A DNA stretch of 61,910 bases from DASYPQ01 sp041488095 (GTDB taxonomy: Bacteria > Planctomycetota > UBA1135 > GCA-002686595): assembly GCA_041488095.1 (NCBI GenBank), contig JBGPOP010000026.1:1-61910 (forward strand). The letters are read 5' to 3'. The notes below the pieces were generated by a model. The model saw nothing but the letters and a program-made list of their open reading frames with translations, searched no databases and was not told where the DNA came from. Every line of letters begins with the position of its first letter. The stretch's first letter is position 1. The translations under genes were made by a program, and so were the position numbers. This document shows, one piece after another, positions 26,916-34,028 of this stretch.

Positions 26916-27589
26916 CGCTGCCTGCCTGCCTTGGAGCGCGGAGCCTTCGATCCGTCCTTCGACATCCCGCGGATCGCCGCGAGCGAGAAGATCGTCACGT
27001 GGTCCGCCAGCCGCTCGATCCGCTCCGAATCGCGCGGCTCGGCGGGCTCCAACCGGCGCAGGCACTCTTGCGCGTGCCTGTAGAACAGCACCTGGCCCAC
27101 GACGCTCTTCGCGCACAAGCGCACGCGCTCCGGGTCCGTCCCTGCGCCCGAGAGCTCCTCGACGATGCCGACGAGCTGCACGAAGAGCGGTCGCATGACC
27201 CGCTCGACGAGCCCGTCGAGCGCCGCGGTCGGTTCGATCATCTCGCGAGCCATCAGCTTCCCGAGCCAGGCCGGCACGCCCTCGTCGAGCATGCGCAGGA
27301 GGAACGAGCGCACGAACGCGCGCAGGCGCTCTTCCGCGCTCGAGTCCCCCGTCGTGCCGAGGTCGGGCGGATAGCGGCCGAGCGCCGTGCTGTGCGCGTG
27401 CTCGAGCACGGCGAGGTAGAGGCGCTCCTTGTCCCCGAAGTGGTAGTTGACGGCGGCGACGTTGGCGCCGGCCCGGGCGCAGATGTCGCGGATCGTGGCC
27501 GAGCGGAAGCCTTGCTCGGCGAAGACCTCGCCGGCGACCTCGAGGAGGCGCTGGCGGGTGGCGGTGTCGGGTACGGGGGGGGCGGCCAT
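26912..27589 (-). CDS. TetR/AcrR-family transcriptional repressor of the exporter operon
   Basis: A 225-residue regulator. The N-terminal helix-turn-helix reads RQRLLEVAGEVFAEQGF, then RDICARAGANVAAVNYHFGDKERLY, the classic TetR recognition helix region. The C-terminal domain resembles the CerR/DUF1956 type. I place the start at ATG 27589 rather than at TTG 27595, because the TTG falls inside the operator. It is the first gene of the operon and its stop overlaps the permease start in ATGA. The double operator at 27592-27633 lies over its own promoter and start, so it probably represses itself and the exporter until a ligand is bound. Confidence 0.92.
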   Translation of the reverse strand: MAAPPVPDTATRQRLLEVAGEVFAEQGFRSATIRDICARAGANVAAVNYHFGDKERLYLAVLEHAHSTALGRYPPDLGTTGDSSAEERLRAFVRSFLLRMLDEGVPAWLGKLMAREMIEPTAALDGLVERVMRPLFVQLVGIVEELSGAGTDPERVRLCAKSVVGQVLFYRHAQECLRRLEPAEPRDSERIERLADHVTIFSLAAIRGMSKDGSKAPRSKAGRQR

Positions 27590-27591
27590 GC

Positions 27592-27641
27592 TCAAACGTT
27601 CGATTGAAGCGCTTGTATCAATCGATCGTTTGAACTGTCAA
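27592..27641 (-). promoter_or_regulatory. tetR promoter with two inverted 16-bp operator boxes
   Basis: On the minus strand a perfect -35 TTGACA (27641-27636), an 18-nt spacer and TACAAG (27617-27612) form a sigma-70 promoter. Box 1 TCAATCGATCGTTTGA (27618-27633) lies in the spacer. Box 2 TCAAACGTTCGATTGA (27592-27607) covers the likely start site and abuts the tetR start codon. The boxes are inverted copies of each other with one mismatch, and each is itself a degenerate palindrome of form TCAA-CG-CG-TTGA. Confidence 0.85.
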
Positions 27642-27700
27642 GGCCCAGGCTCGGCAGCCGCCCTCGCGTCCCCCGTGCGGGCCGGGTACACCCCAGCCCC

Positions 27701-28450
27701 ATGGCCGGCCGACGAAGCCACGATCGGGTGCTGGACCTCTTGCGACGAGGATCACCGGGCCTCCTTCTCGACATCCCCTCGGGCGACGGGAGGGTCAGCG
27801 AGGCGGCCCGCGGGATGGGGTGGAGGGTCTGCGAGCTCGACCTGTTCCCCCGCGCGGGCATGCGTGGCGTGCTCGCCGACGCCTGCGCGCCGCTCCCCTT
27901 CCGCACGGGCAGCTTCGACGCGCTCGTCTGCATGGAGGGGATCGAGCACTTCGAGGACCAGACCGGGTTCCTGCGCGAGTGCGCGCGCGTGCTGAAGCCG
28001 GGAGGACGGCTCGTGCTGACCACGCCCAACGTCTTGCACCTGTCCTCGCGGATCAGCGCGTTCTGGACGGGGCAGCGATTGATGCGGCAAGGATTCATCA
28101 ACGAGGTCAGCACCCTGCGCGTGCGCGATGGCGACCGCCTCTATCACGGCCACGCCTATCTCATCGACGCGTTCCGGCTGCGCTACATCCTGCGCATCGT
28201 CGGCATGCGGGCCGTGTCGCTCGAGTGGTCGAATCCCAGCGCGGGCTCGATGCTGCTCGCCCCGCTCGTGCCCGCCATCTGGGCCGCGACGCGCTACGCG
28301 ATCGCCTCGGGGCGCAAGCGCAAGGAGCGTCAGGCGGGCAAGGTGACGACGCCCGAGGTCGAGCGCGATCTCGCGCGCCTCGCGCTCTCCCCGGCGCTGC
28401 TCTTCGGGAAGAAGATCGTCCTCGTCGCGGAACGGGACGGGTCCGGGTAG
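27701..28450 (+). CDS. SAM-dependent methyltransferase (class I, UbiE/Methyltransf_11-like)
   Basis: A 249-residue methyltransferase. SAM-binding motif I is LLDIPSGDGRVSEAARG, followed by CELDLF (acidic end of strand 2), PFRTGSFDALVCMEGIEHFE (motif IV region) and ARVLKPGGRLVLTTPNVL. The last 100 residues contain a hydrophobic segment (LLAPLVPAIWAATRYAIAS) and a basic stretch, suggesting membrane association. It resembles methyltransferases in lipid or polysaccharide modification, but the acceptor is unknown. It is divergent from tetR with the operator region between them; its own promoter is not clear. Confidence 0.85.
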   Translation: MAGRRSHDRVLDLLRRGSPGLLLDIPSGDGRVSEAARGMGWRVCELDLFPRAGMRGVLADACAPLPFRTGSFDALVCMEGIEHFEDQTGFLRECARVLKPGGRLVLTTPNVLHLSSRISAFWTGQRLMRQGFINEVSTLRVRDGDRLYHGHAYLIDAFRLRYILRIVGMRAVSLEWSNPSAGSMLLAPLVPAIWAATRYAIASGRKRKERQAGKVTTPEVERDLARLALSPALLFGKKIVLVAERDGSG

Positions 28451-28471
28451 ATTGCCGCCGCAGGTGCCGTC

Positions 28472-28630
28472 GTGCAGAGAAGGGATCTCCTTTTCCGGAG
28501 CGGACTCGCGGTGGGAGCCGGCGCGATCGTCGCGCCCTACGCCACGCGCTACGCGCGGTTCTCGGGCAGCCTGCTCACGAACCCTGTCGAAATCGACACG
28601 GCGCTCGCCGCGTTTCACGACCTCGCCTGA
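28472..28630 (+). CDS. Mini-ORF with a Tat-type signal sequence (possible truncated gene)
   Basis: A 52-codon frame from GTG 28472. It opens VQRRDLLFRSGLAVGAGAIV, an almost ideal twin-arginine signal (RRDLLF followed by a hydrophobic Gly/Ala core), then about 30 residues, and stops at TGA 28628-28630 after AAFHDLA. The rest of an exported protein is missing, so this may be the 5' remnant of a larger gene. The final 18 nt (28616-28633) recur with one mismatch at 32017-32034. Codon use is like that of the neighbours. It could also be a genuine short secreted protein. Confidence 0.4.
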   Translation: MQRRDLLFRSGLAVGAGAIVAPYATRYARFSGSLLTNPVEIDTALAAFHDLA

Positions 28631-28633
28631 GCG
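28616..28633 (+). repeat. 18-nt direct repeat, left copy
   Basis: CACGACCTCGCCTGAGCG matches 32017-32034 at 17 of 18 positions. Both copies end a short open frame with the same Leu-Ala-stop. The pair brackets the sigma-factor fusion gene. Confidence 0.5.
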
Positions 28634-28677
28634 AGGACCGGGATTCCGGCGACGCTCCGGCCACGAGCGGTGTGTGA

Positions 28678-31600
28678 GTGCCGGACGCGATGAAGGACGA
28701 CCCGCGCATCACGCTGGAGGACCTGCTCGCCCACTCGGGCTGGGCGCGGGGGCTCGCCGTCGCCCTGCTCGGCGGCCAAGGGGAGGCCGACGACCTGGTC
28801 CAGGACACCTGGATCGCCGCCCTGAGCCATCCGCCCGCCGCCTTCGGCTCTCCGCGGCCGTGGCTGGCGCGGGTGATGAGGAACCTCGCTCACAACCGCT
28901 GGCGCAAGGAGGCGCGGCGGAGCCGTCGCGAGCTCGAAGCGGCGCGGCCCGAGGCGTCGCCGGGGAGCGACGAGCTCGCCCACGAGCTGGAGATGCACCG
29001 GGCCCTGGCCGAGGCCCTCGCGCAGCTCGACGAGCCGCTGCGCCGGACCGTGGTGCGGCGCTACTTCCACGGTCTGTCCTCGGCGGAGATCGCGCGCAGC
29101 GAGGGAGTTCCGGAGAGCACCGTGCGCAACCGCCTGAAGCGCGCGCTGGACGCCCTGCGGGCCCGGCTGGACCGCGCGTACGGCGAACGAGAGGCTTGGT
29201 GCGCGCTGCTCGCGCCCCTCGCTGTGCCGCACGGCGTGCCGGCCGGCCTCACGAGTGCGATCACGGCAGCCAGCGCGTGGAAGATCCTGGCCGCCGTCGG
29301 AGTCGCGGGTGCGGCCCTCCTGTGGACCCTGGAAGTCGGCTGGCGCCAGCACGAGGACCGCGCTCCACTCGTTTCCACGGCGCCGATCGCCGGCCTGTCC
29401 ACGTCGGATGAAGGGCAGGTCGTCCCCCCGCCCGCCGCGGCGACGCGGGTTTCCGCCGCATCGAGCACGGTGGCCGAAGCACCCGCGCTCGCCAGCGGGA
29501 CGTCCGAGGAAGCCGCTGCCATCCTCGAGGCCCGCGCGGTCGATCCGGACGGAGCCCCCATCGCAGGAGCGGAGATCGCCGTCGCCGATCGCTCCGAGCT
29601 CGGGGAGATCGAGCGCTCCGCCGCGCCGCGCGCGACGAGCGACGCGTCGGGCCGGATGAGGCTCGAGGTCCGCCGGTCGGATCGGTCCTCCCACCGCAGC
29701 CGATCCGCCGCGCAACCGGAGGACGAATGGACGTTGCAGCTCGAGATCGGTGCCCCCGGACGCGAGGCGCGCTGGGAGCACGCGAAGATGAAGGCGGGCG
29801 AGACCACCTTCCTCGGCGACATCGCCCTCGGGCTCGGCGGCGCGATCCGGGGTCGTGTGGTGATGCCCGCGGGCGCGGACCTCCCCGAGAGGCCCTGGGT
29901 CGACGTGGTCCATCCCGACCTGGTGCCCGGGGAACGAGAGCCGGTCGCCGGGAAGCGCGTCGCGTGGGCCCGACTCGCAGGCGACGGCACCTACGCGGTC
30001 GCCGGCGTGCCGATCGGCACCTACCGCATCGCCACGGGCAGCGAGTGGCCCGGCCTGATCGGAGGGTGCACGACTCCGTTCGAAGTGGGAGCGGGCCAGA
30101 CGGCGGATGCGCCGGACCTGCTCCTGGAGGTCAACCCCAATGTGATCCGGGGCACCGTGGTTCGCCCGGATGGATCCGCGGCCAAGAATCGGGAGGTCGA
30201 GTACGCAGTCTCATCGGGGAGAGTGCCCGACCCGGAGGGATGGGTGGGCACGACCACCGAGGCGGACGGCCGGTTCATCATCGCGATGCAGTCTCCAGCG
30301 ATCTGTGATCTCTACGTGCGGGACCTCGGCGAGGCACTGGGTGAGGTCGTCGCGCGCGGCATCCCGACGGGGACCCGCGATCTCGTGCTGCAGCTCCCCG
30401 AGCCGAGCTGGATCGACCTCCTGGTCCTGGACGAGAAAGGCGCGCCGATCCCGGCCTTCACGGTGGCGACTCGCTACGAGAAGACCGGCAGCTTCTTTTC
30501 CTCGATGGGCGGCCCGCGACCCAAGGGACGAACTCGCGTGCTGGCAAGAGCGCTCCCGTTCTTCATCGACGTCTCGGCGGAAGGCCGGTTCATGCGAGAG
30601 CTGGGGCCCTTCGATGCCGATCGACACCCGGACGACCTGACCGTGGTCCTCCCTCCGCTCTCCCTGCTGCGCGGCCGAGTCCTGTGCGATGGACGGCCCG
30701 TCGCCGGCGCGGAGGTGCGGATGGTTCGGCCGACGCTTCGCGACGGTCTCTACGCCTGCAACGGCTTCCCCTGTCACTTCGATCTCGACTGCGAGGCGAT
30801 GCACGCCAAGACGGCTGAGGACGGGAGCTTCTCGATCACACAGCGCGAGCGGGGCACCTACGCCCTGTGGGTGTGCACCGAGGGCTTCGCGGAGGCCGAG
30901 ACGGCCCCCTTCGAGCACGTTCCCGACGCCACGCTGCCCGCATTCGAAATCACGATCGGGCGCGGCGGTCTGCTGGAGGGACGCGTGATCGCTGCGCCGG
31001 GACGGTCGGTCGAGGGGACGCTCGTCGGCATCTCGCGCGGCGACGGGCTGTGCCGGGTCATGCGCGTAGGCCGCGACGGCTCCTATCGGTTCGAGCATCT
31101 CGCCAGCGGAAACTGGACGATCCGGCGCTGCGAACGCGACTTCCAGTCCGACGGGGAGTGGACCTACCAGCAGGTGTCCGGATTCGATCCGAGCCTGGCC
31201 GGATTCCGGATCCAGGAGGGAAGGACGACGGCCTTCGACCTCGACCTGCGCGATGCCGAGTGCTCGGTCGAAGGACGACTTCCCCCGGGCCCGTGCGCGG
31301 GCTCGAGATGGGTGGCGAGACTGCAGCGCCCCGGCGACGAGAATTCGTGGGAGAGCAGCGTGCAGGTCGGAGCCTCGGGAGAACTCAGGATCGACGCCGG
31401 CGTCCTCGGACCCCACCTACTCGTCCTCACCAGCACGGGGGAGGCCGGATGCGACCAGCGCGTCGAGGACCGGCTCGATCTGCACCGGGGTGTCAACCCG
31501 TGGGAGCTCCCGTTCTCGACGGGCGTCCTCGAAGGTGAGTCGATCCCCGGTGCGGTCCTCTCGCACGCGTGGGCGGACGCTCGCGGCAGGGTGTGCACGA

Positions 31601-31752
31601 CGCGCTTCGTCGCCGACGGCGAAGGCAGGTTCCGAGTCGTTGGCATCCCGGCTGGAGCCGGTTCCGTCGAGCGGATCCAACCGGGCGGCGGAGCGCCGCG
31701 CGCGGATGTCGATGTCCCAGAGCACGGGGTCCTGCGCGTCGTACTTCCTTGA
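28678..31752 (+). CDS. ECF sigma factor fused to a membrane segment and carboxypeptidase-regulatory-like repeats
   Basis: A 1024-residue protein. Residues 1-165 form a complete ECF sigma factor: region 2 (EADDLVQDTWIAALSHP, PWLARVMRNLAHNRWRKEAR) and region 4 (LRRTVVRRYFHGLSSAEIAR, GVPESTVRNRLKRALDAL). A linker with one membrane helix (about 201-220, WKILAAVGVAGAALLWTLEV) follows. The remaining 800 residues are extracytoplasmic-type beta-sandwich repeats of the carboxypeptidase-regulatory kind (for example RAVDPDGAPIAGAEIAVAD, LLRGRVLCDGRPVAGAEVRM, GSFSITQRERGTYALWV). The start is GTG 28678 or ATG 28690. The topology implies a sigma domain tethered inside and a sensor or adhesive part outside. 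No anti-sigma gene is adjacent. Confidence 0.85.
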   Translation: MPDAMKDDPRITLEDLLAHSGWARGLAVALLGGQGEADDLVQDTWIAALSHPPAAFGSPRPWLARVMRNLAHNRWRKEARRSRRELEAARPEASPGSDELAHELEMHRALAEALAQLDEPLRRTVVRRYFHGLSSAEIARSEGVPESTVRNRLKRALDALRARLDRAYGEREAWCALLAPLAVPHGVPAGLTSAITAASAWKILAAVGVAGAALLWTLEVGWRQHEDRAPLVSTAPIAGLSTSDEGQVVPPPAAATRVSAASSTVAEAPALASGTSEEAAAILEARAVDPDGAPIAGAEIAVADRSELGEIERSAAPRATSDASGRMRLEVRRSDRSSHRSRSAAQPEDEWTLQLEIGAPGREARWEHAKMKAGETTFLGDIALGLGGAIRGRVVMPAGADLPERPWVDVVHPDLVPGEREPVAGKRVAWARLAGDGTYAVAGVPIGTYRIATGSEWPGLIGGCTTPFEVGAGQTADAPDLLLEVNPNVIRGTVVRPDGSAAKNREVEYAVSSGRVPDPEGWVGTTTEADGRFIIAMQSPAICDLYVRDLGEALGEVVARGIPTGTRDLVLQLPEPSWIDLLVLDEKGAPIPAFTVATRYEKTGSFFSSMGGPRPKGRTRVLARALPFFIDVSAEGRFMRELGPFDADRHPDDLTVVLPPLSLLRGRVLCDGRPVAGAEVRMVRPTLRDGLYACNGFPCHFDLDCEAMHAKTAEDGSFSITQRERGTYALWVCTEGFAEAETAPFEHVPDATLPAFEITIGRGGLLEGRVIAAPGRSVEGTLVGISRGDGLCRVMRVGRDGSYRFEHLASGNWTIRRCERDFQSDGEWTYQQVSGFDPSLAGFRIQEGRTTAFDLDLRDAECSVEGRLPPGPCAGSRWVARLQRPGDENSWESSVQVGASGELRIDAGVLGPHLLVLTSTGEAGCDQRVEDRLDLHRGVNPWELPFSTGVLEGESIPGAVLSHAWADARGRVCTTRFVADGEGRFRVVGIPAGAGSVERIQPGGGAPRADVDVPEHGVLRVVLP

Positions 31753-31986
31753 AGCTCGCGGGCTTCAGGGCGGTCCGGTGAAACTGGCCCACTTCGCTGT
31801 TCCTGGTCCTCGTGCAGACCCAATCAGCGCAGGGACTTACGACCAATCCGGTGCGCGAGCCGCGACGGGGATCTTCGACCACTGGTAGGCGGTTGTCCGA
31901 AAGGAACTTGGCGCGGCGCGAGGCACAGTGAAGGGAGCCAGATTCCGCTCCGGTCGATGGGATGGAGCGCGGCCGGCGGTCCGAAC

Positions 31987-32031
31987 ATGTTCTCCAAGCG
32001 CGCACGCTACACGCTGCACGGCCTCGCCTGA
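31987..32031 (+). pseudogene. Possible 5' stub of an Rrf2-family regulator gene
   Basis: The 14-residue frame MFSKRARYTLHGLA resembles the start of Rrf2-type regulators, which begin MLSKKARYALRAL or similar. It stops at once, at TGA 32029-32031, and nothing downstream continues the family. The stop falls in the second copy of the 18-nt repeat. The rest of 31753-32050 shows no gene. Confidence 0.3.
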
Positions 32032-32034
32032 GCG
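32017..32034 (+). repeat. 18-nt direct repeat, right copy
   Basis: CACGGCCTCGCCTGAGCG matches 28616-28633 with a single mismatch (position 5). It ends the Rrf2-like stub just as the left copy ends the Tat mini-ORF. Confidence 0.5.
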
Positions 32035-32050
32035 GCTCCCGCCCGCCGGC

Positions 32051-33922
32051 CTAGACGCGAACCGCCGGCTCCTCCGCGAACTGCATCGCGTGCAGTCGCG
32101 CGTACAACCCGCCGCGAGCGAGCAGCTCCTCGTGTGTCCCGATCTCGACCAGGCGTCCCTTGTCGAGCACCGCGATCCGGTCGGCCCTGCGGATCGTCGA
32201 CAGCCGGTGCGCGATCACGATCACCGTGCGGTGCGACATCAGCCGCTCCAGCGCCTCCTGCACGACCTTCTCCGACTCCGTGTCGAGCGCGCTGGTCGCC
32301 TCGTCGAGCAGCAGCAGCGGCGCGCCCTTCAGGAACGCGCGCGCGATCGTGATCCGCTGGCGCTGGCCGCCCGAGAGCCGCGAGCCCGCGTCGGCGACGT
32401 TCGTGTCGTAGCCCTCCGGCAGCGCGGCGATGAAGTCGTGGATCCCCGCCGCGCGCGCCGCCTCCTCGATTTCCCCCCGCGTGGCCTCGGGCCTCCCGTA
32501 GCGGATGTTCTCCTCGATCGAGGTGTGGAACAGGAACGGGGTCTGCCCGACCATCGCGTACTTCGCGGTCCACGAATCCAGCGTCAAATCGCGCAGGTCG
32601 ACCCCGTCGACCGCCACACGACCTCGCGTGGGATCGATGAAGCGTGCGACCAGATCGACGAGCGTGCTCTTCCCCGCTCCCGAGGGCCCCACCAGCGCGA
32701 GCGTCTCGCCCGGACGGATCGCGAGGTCGAGGTCCTCGAGCGCCGGCCCGTCGCCGCCCGGGTAGGCGAAGGCCACGCGCTCGAACCTCAACCCGGAGCC
32801 CAGGCCCGAGACGGCGCGTGCACCCGCCCTCTCGACGAGATCGGGCTTCTCGTCGAGCAGCGCCTGGATCCGCTCCGAGGCGCCGACCGACTCCTGCACG
32901 ATCGTCACGGCCTTGGTCATGTCCTTGAGGCTTGCGTACATCCCGGCCACGAGGAGGAAGAAGGTCGCCAGGTCCTTCTCGCTCTTGAACACGCCGCCTT
33001 GCAGCGTCACCCATCCCACGAGCACGACCAGGAGCGCCATCCCGAGGTGCGACAGGAACAGCGTGAGCGACTGGGAGAGGGCCTGCGCGCGCACCATTTT
33101 CATGGTCGTCTGCACGTAGCTCTCGTTGATCTCGCGGTACCCCTCCATCTCGCGCTCCTCGGCTCGGAAGGCCTTCACGGCGCGGATGCCCTGGAACATC
33201 TGGGACAGCGCCTGGACGGAGGAGCCGAGGGTCGTCAGCGATTTCGTGCTTCCCTTGCGCACCTTGCGGGACTGCTTCGCCACCGGGATGGCGATCACGC
33301 CCAGGCCCGCGACCACGAACAGCGTGGGCATCGGGGCGATGAAGGCGGCGAACAGGAGCGACCACAGTCCGAGCAGCGGCTCCTGGACCAGGTCCTTGAG
33401 CGACTGGTTCATCACGGTCAGCGTCGTCGTGACGTCGCTCGAGAGCCGCGAGAGCAGATCACCGAAGTGGCGGCGGCCGTGGTAGGCCATCGACAGGCCC
33501 ATCAGATGGCGCGCGATGCGCAGTCTCAGCTCCACGACCATGCGCAGCGCGATCCGGCGTGCGATCACCAGGAACGCGTACTGCGCCACGGAGGCGGCCA
33601 GAGCGATCGACGCCAGCACGAGCGCGAGCCGGCCCAGCGCGGCCATCTTGCTCGCGATGGTCGACAGGTCACCCGTGAACCAGATCTGGGCCTGGTGGGC
33701 GAGGTCGCGACCCATCTGCACGAGGGCGTTCTTCGCCGGTTCCCGCGCGGCCACCGTCGATTGCGGGAACAGCACATCGATCGCCGGGTAGACCAGGAGG
33801 ACGATCGACTTCTGACCCAGAGCCGAGAGCCCGCCCAGGACCACCATCAGGAGGAAGGCCCCCAGGTGATTCCGGGCATGCGGCCGGAGCAGCCGGAAGG
33901 TGGTTCGGACCGTCGCGGTCAC
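32051..33922 (-). CDS. MsbA-like lipid/multidrug ABC exporter (fused permease-ATPase)
   Basis: A 623-residue half-transporter. The N-terminal six-helix domain (to about residue 350) includes the usual coupling-helix region LLSRLSSDVTTTLTVMNQSL. The ATPase domain has Walker A ALVGPSGAGKSTLVDLVARF, Q loop MVGQTPFLFHTSIEENIRYG, signature SRLSGGQRQRITIARAFL, Walker B LLLLDEATSALDTESE and switch His IVIAHRLSTIRRADRI. It would act as a homodimer flipping lipid A precursors or another amphiphile. The start is GTG 33922. It lies downstream of the parvulin-like gene with a strong hairpin between them. Confidence 0.93.
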   Translation of the reverse strand: MTATVRTTFRLLRPHARNHLGAFLLMVVLGGLSALGQKSIVLLVYPAIDVLFPQSTVAAREPAKNALVQMGRDLAHQAQIWFTGDLSTIASKMAALGRLALVLASIALAASVAQYAFLVIARRIALRMVVELRLRIARHLMGLSMAYHGRRHFGDLLSRLSSDVTTTLTVMNQSLKDLVQEPLLGLWSLLFAAFIAPMPTLFVVAGLGVIAIPVAKQSRKVRKGSTKSLTTLGSSVQALSQMFQGIRAVKAFRAEEREMEGYREINESYVQTTMKMVRAQALSQSLTLFLSHLGMALLVVLVGWVTLQGGVFKSEKDLATFFLLVAGMYASLKDMTKAVTIVQESVGASERIQALLDEKPDLVERAGARAVSGLGSGLRFERVAFAYPGGDGPALEDLDLAIRPGETLALVGPSGAGKSTLVDLVARFIDPTRGRVAVDGVDLRDLTLDSWTAKYAMVGQTPFLFHTSIEENIRYGRPEATRGEIEEAARAAGIHDFIAALPEGYDTNVADAGSRLSGGQRQRITIARAFLKGAPLLLLDEATSALDTESEKVVQEALERLMSHRTVIVIAHRLSTIRRADRIAVLDKGRLVEIGTHEELLARGGLYARLHAMQFAEEPAVRV

Positions 33923-33956
33923 GGTTCCATCATGGCATGGACGGCCCCGAAAGCAG

Positions 33957-33991
33957 AACGTCCAGGCCGGCCCGCGGCCGACCTGGACGTT
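33957..33991 (-). terminator. Strong hairpin, probable terminator of the 34029-36257 gene
   Basis: Arms AACGTCCAGG (33957-33966) and CCTGGACGTT (33982-33991) pair perfectly. Inside, CGGCC and GGCCG pair around a CGC loop, with one C/A mismatch between the two helices. On the minus strand it lies 37 nt after the stop codon and is followed by CTGCTTTC. A long T-tract is absent, so termination may be partly factor-dependent. Confidence 0.65.
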
Positions 33992-34028
33992 CGATTGCCA
34001 AGAGGGATCGTGGGACGCGCTTCGCCGA

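Noticed and set aside
28628..28677. Selenocysteine readthrough of the Tat mini-ORF TGA
   Set aside because: The residue position matches no Cys motif, and the downstream frame soon meets another stop.
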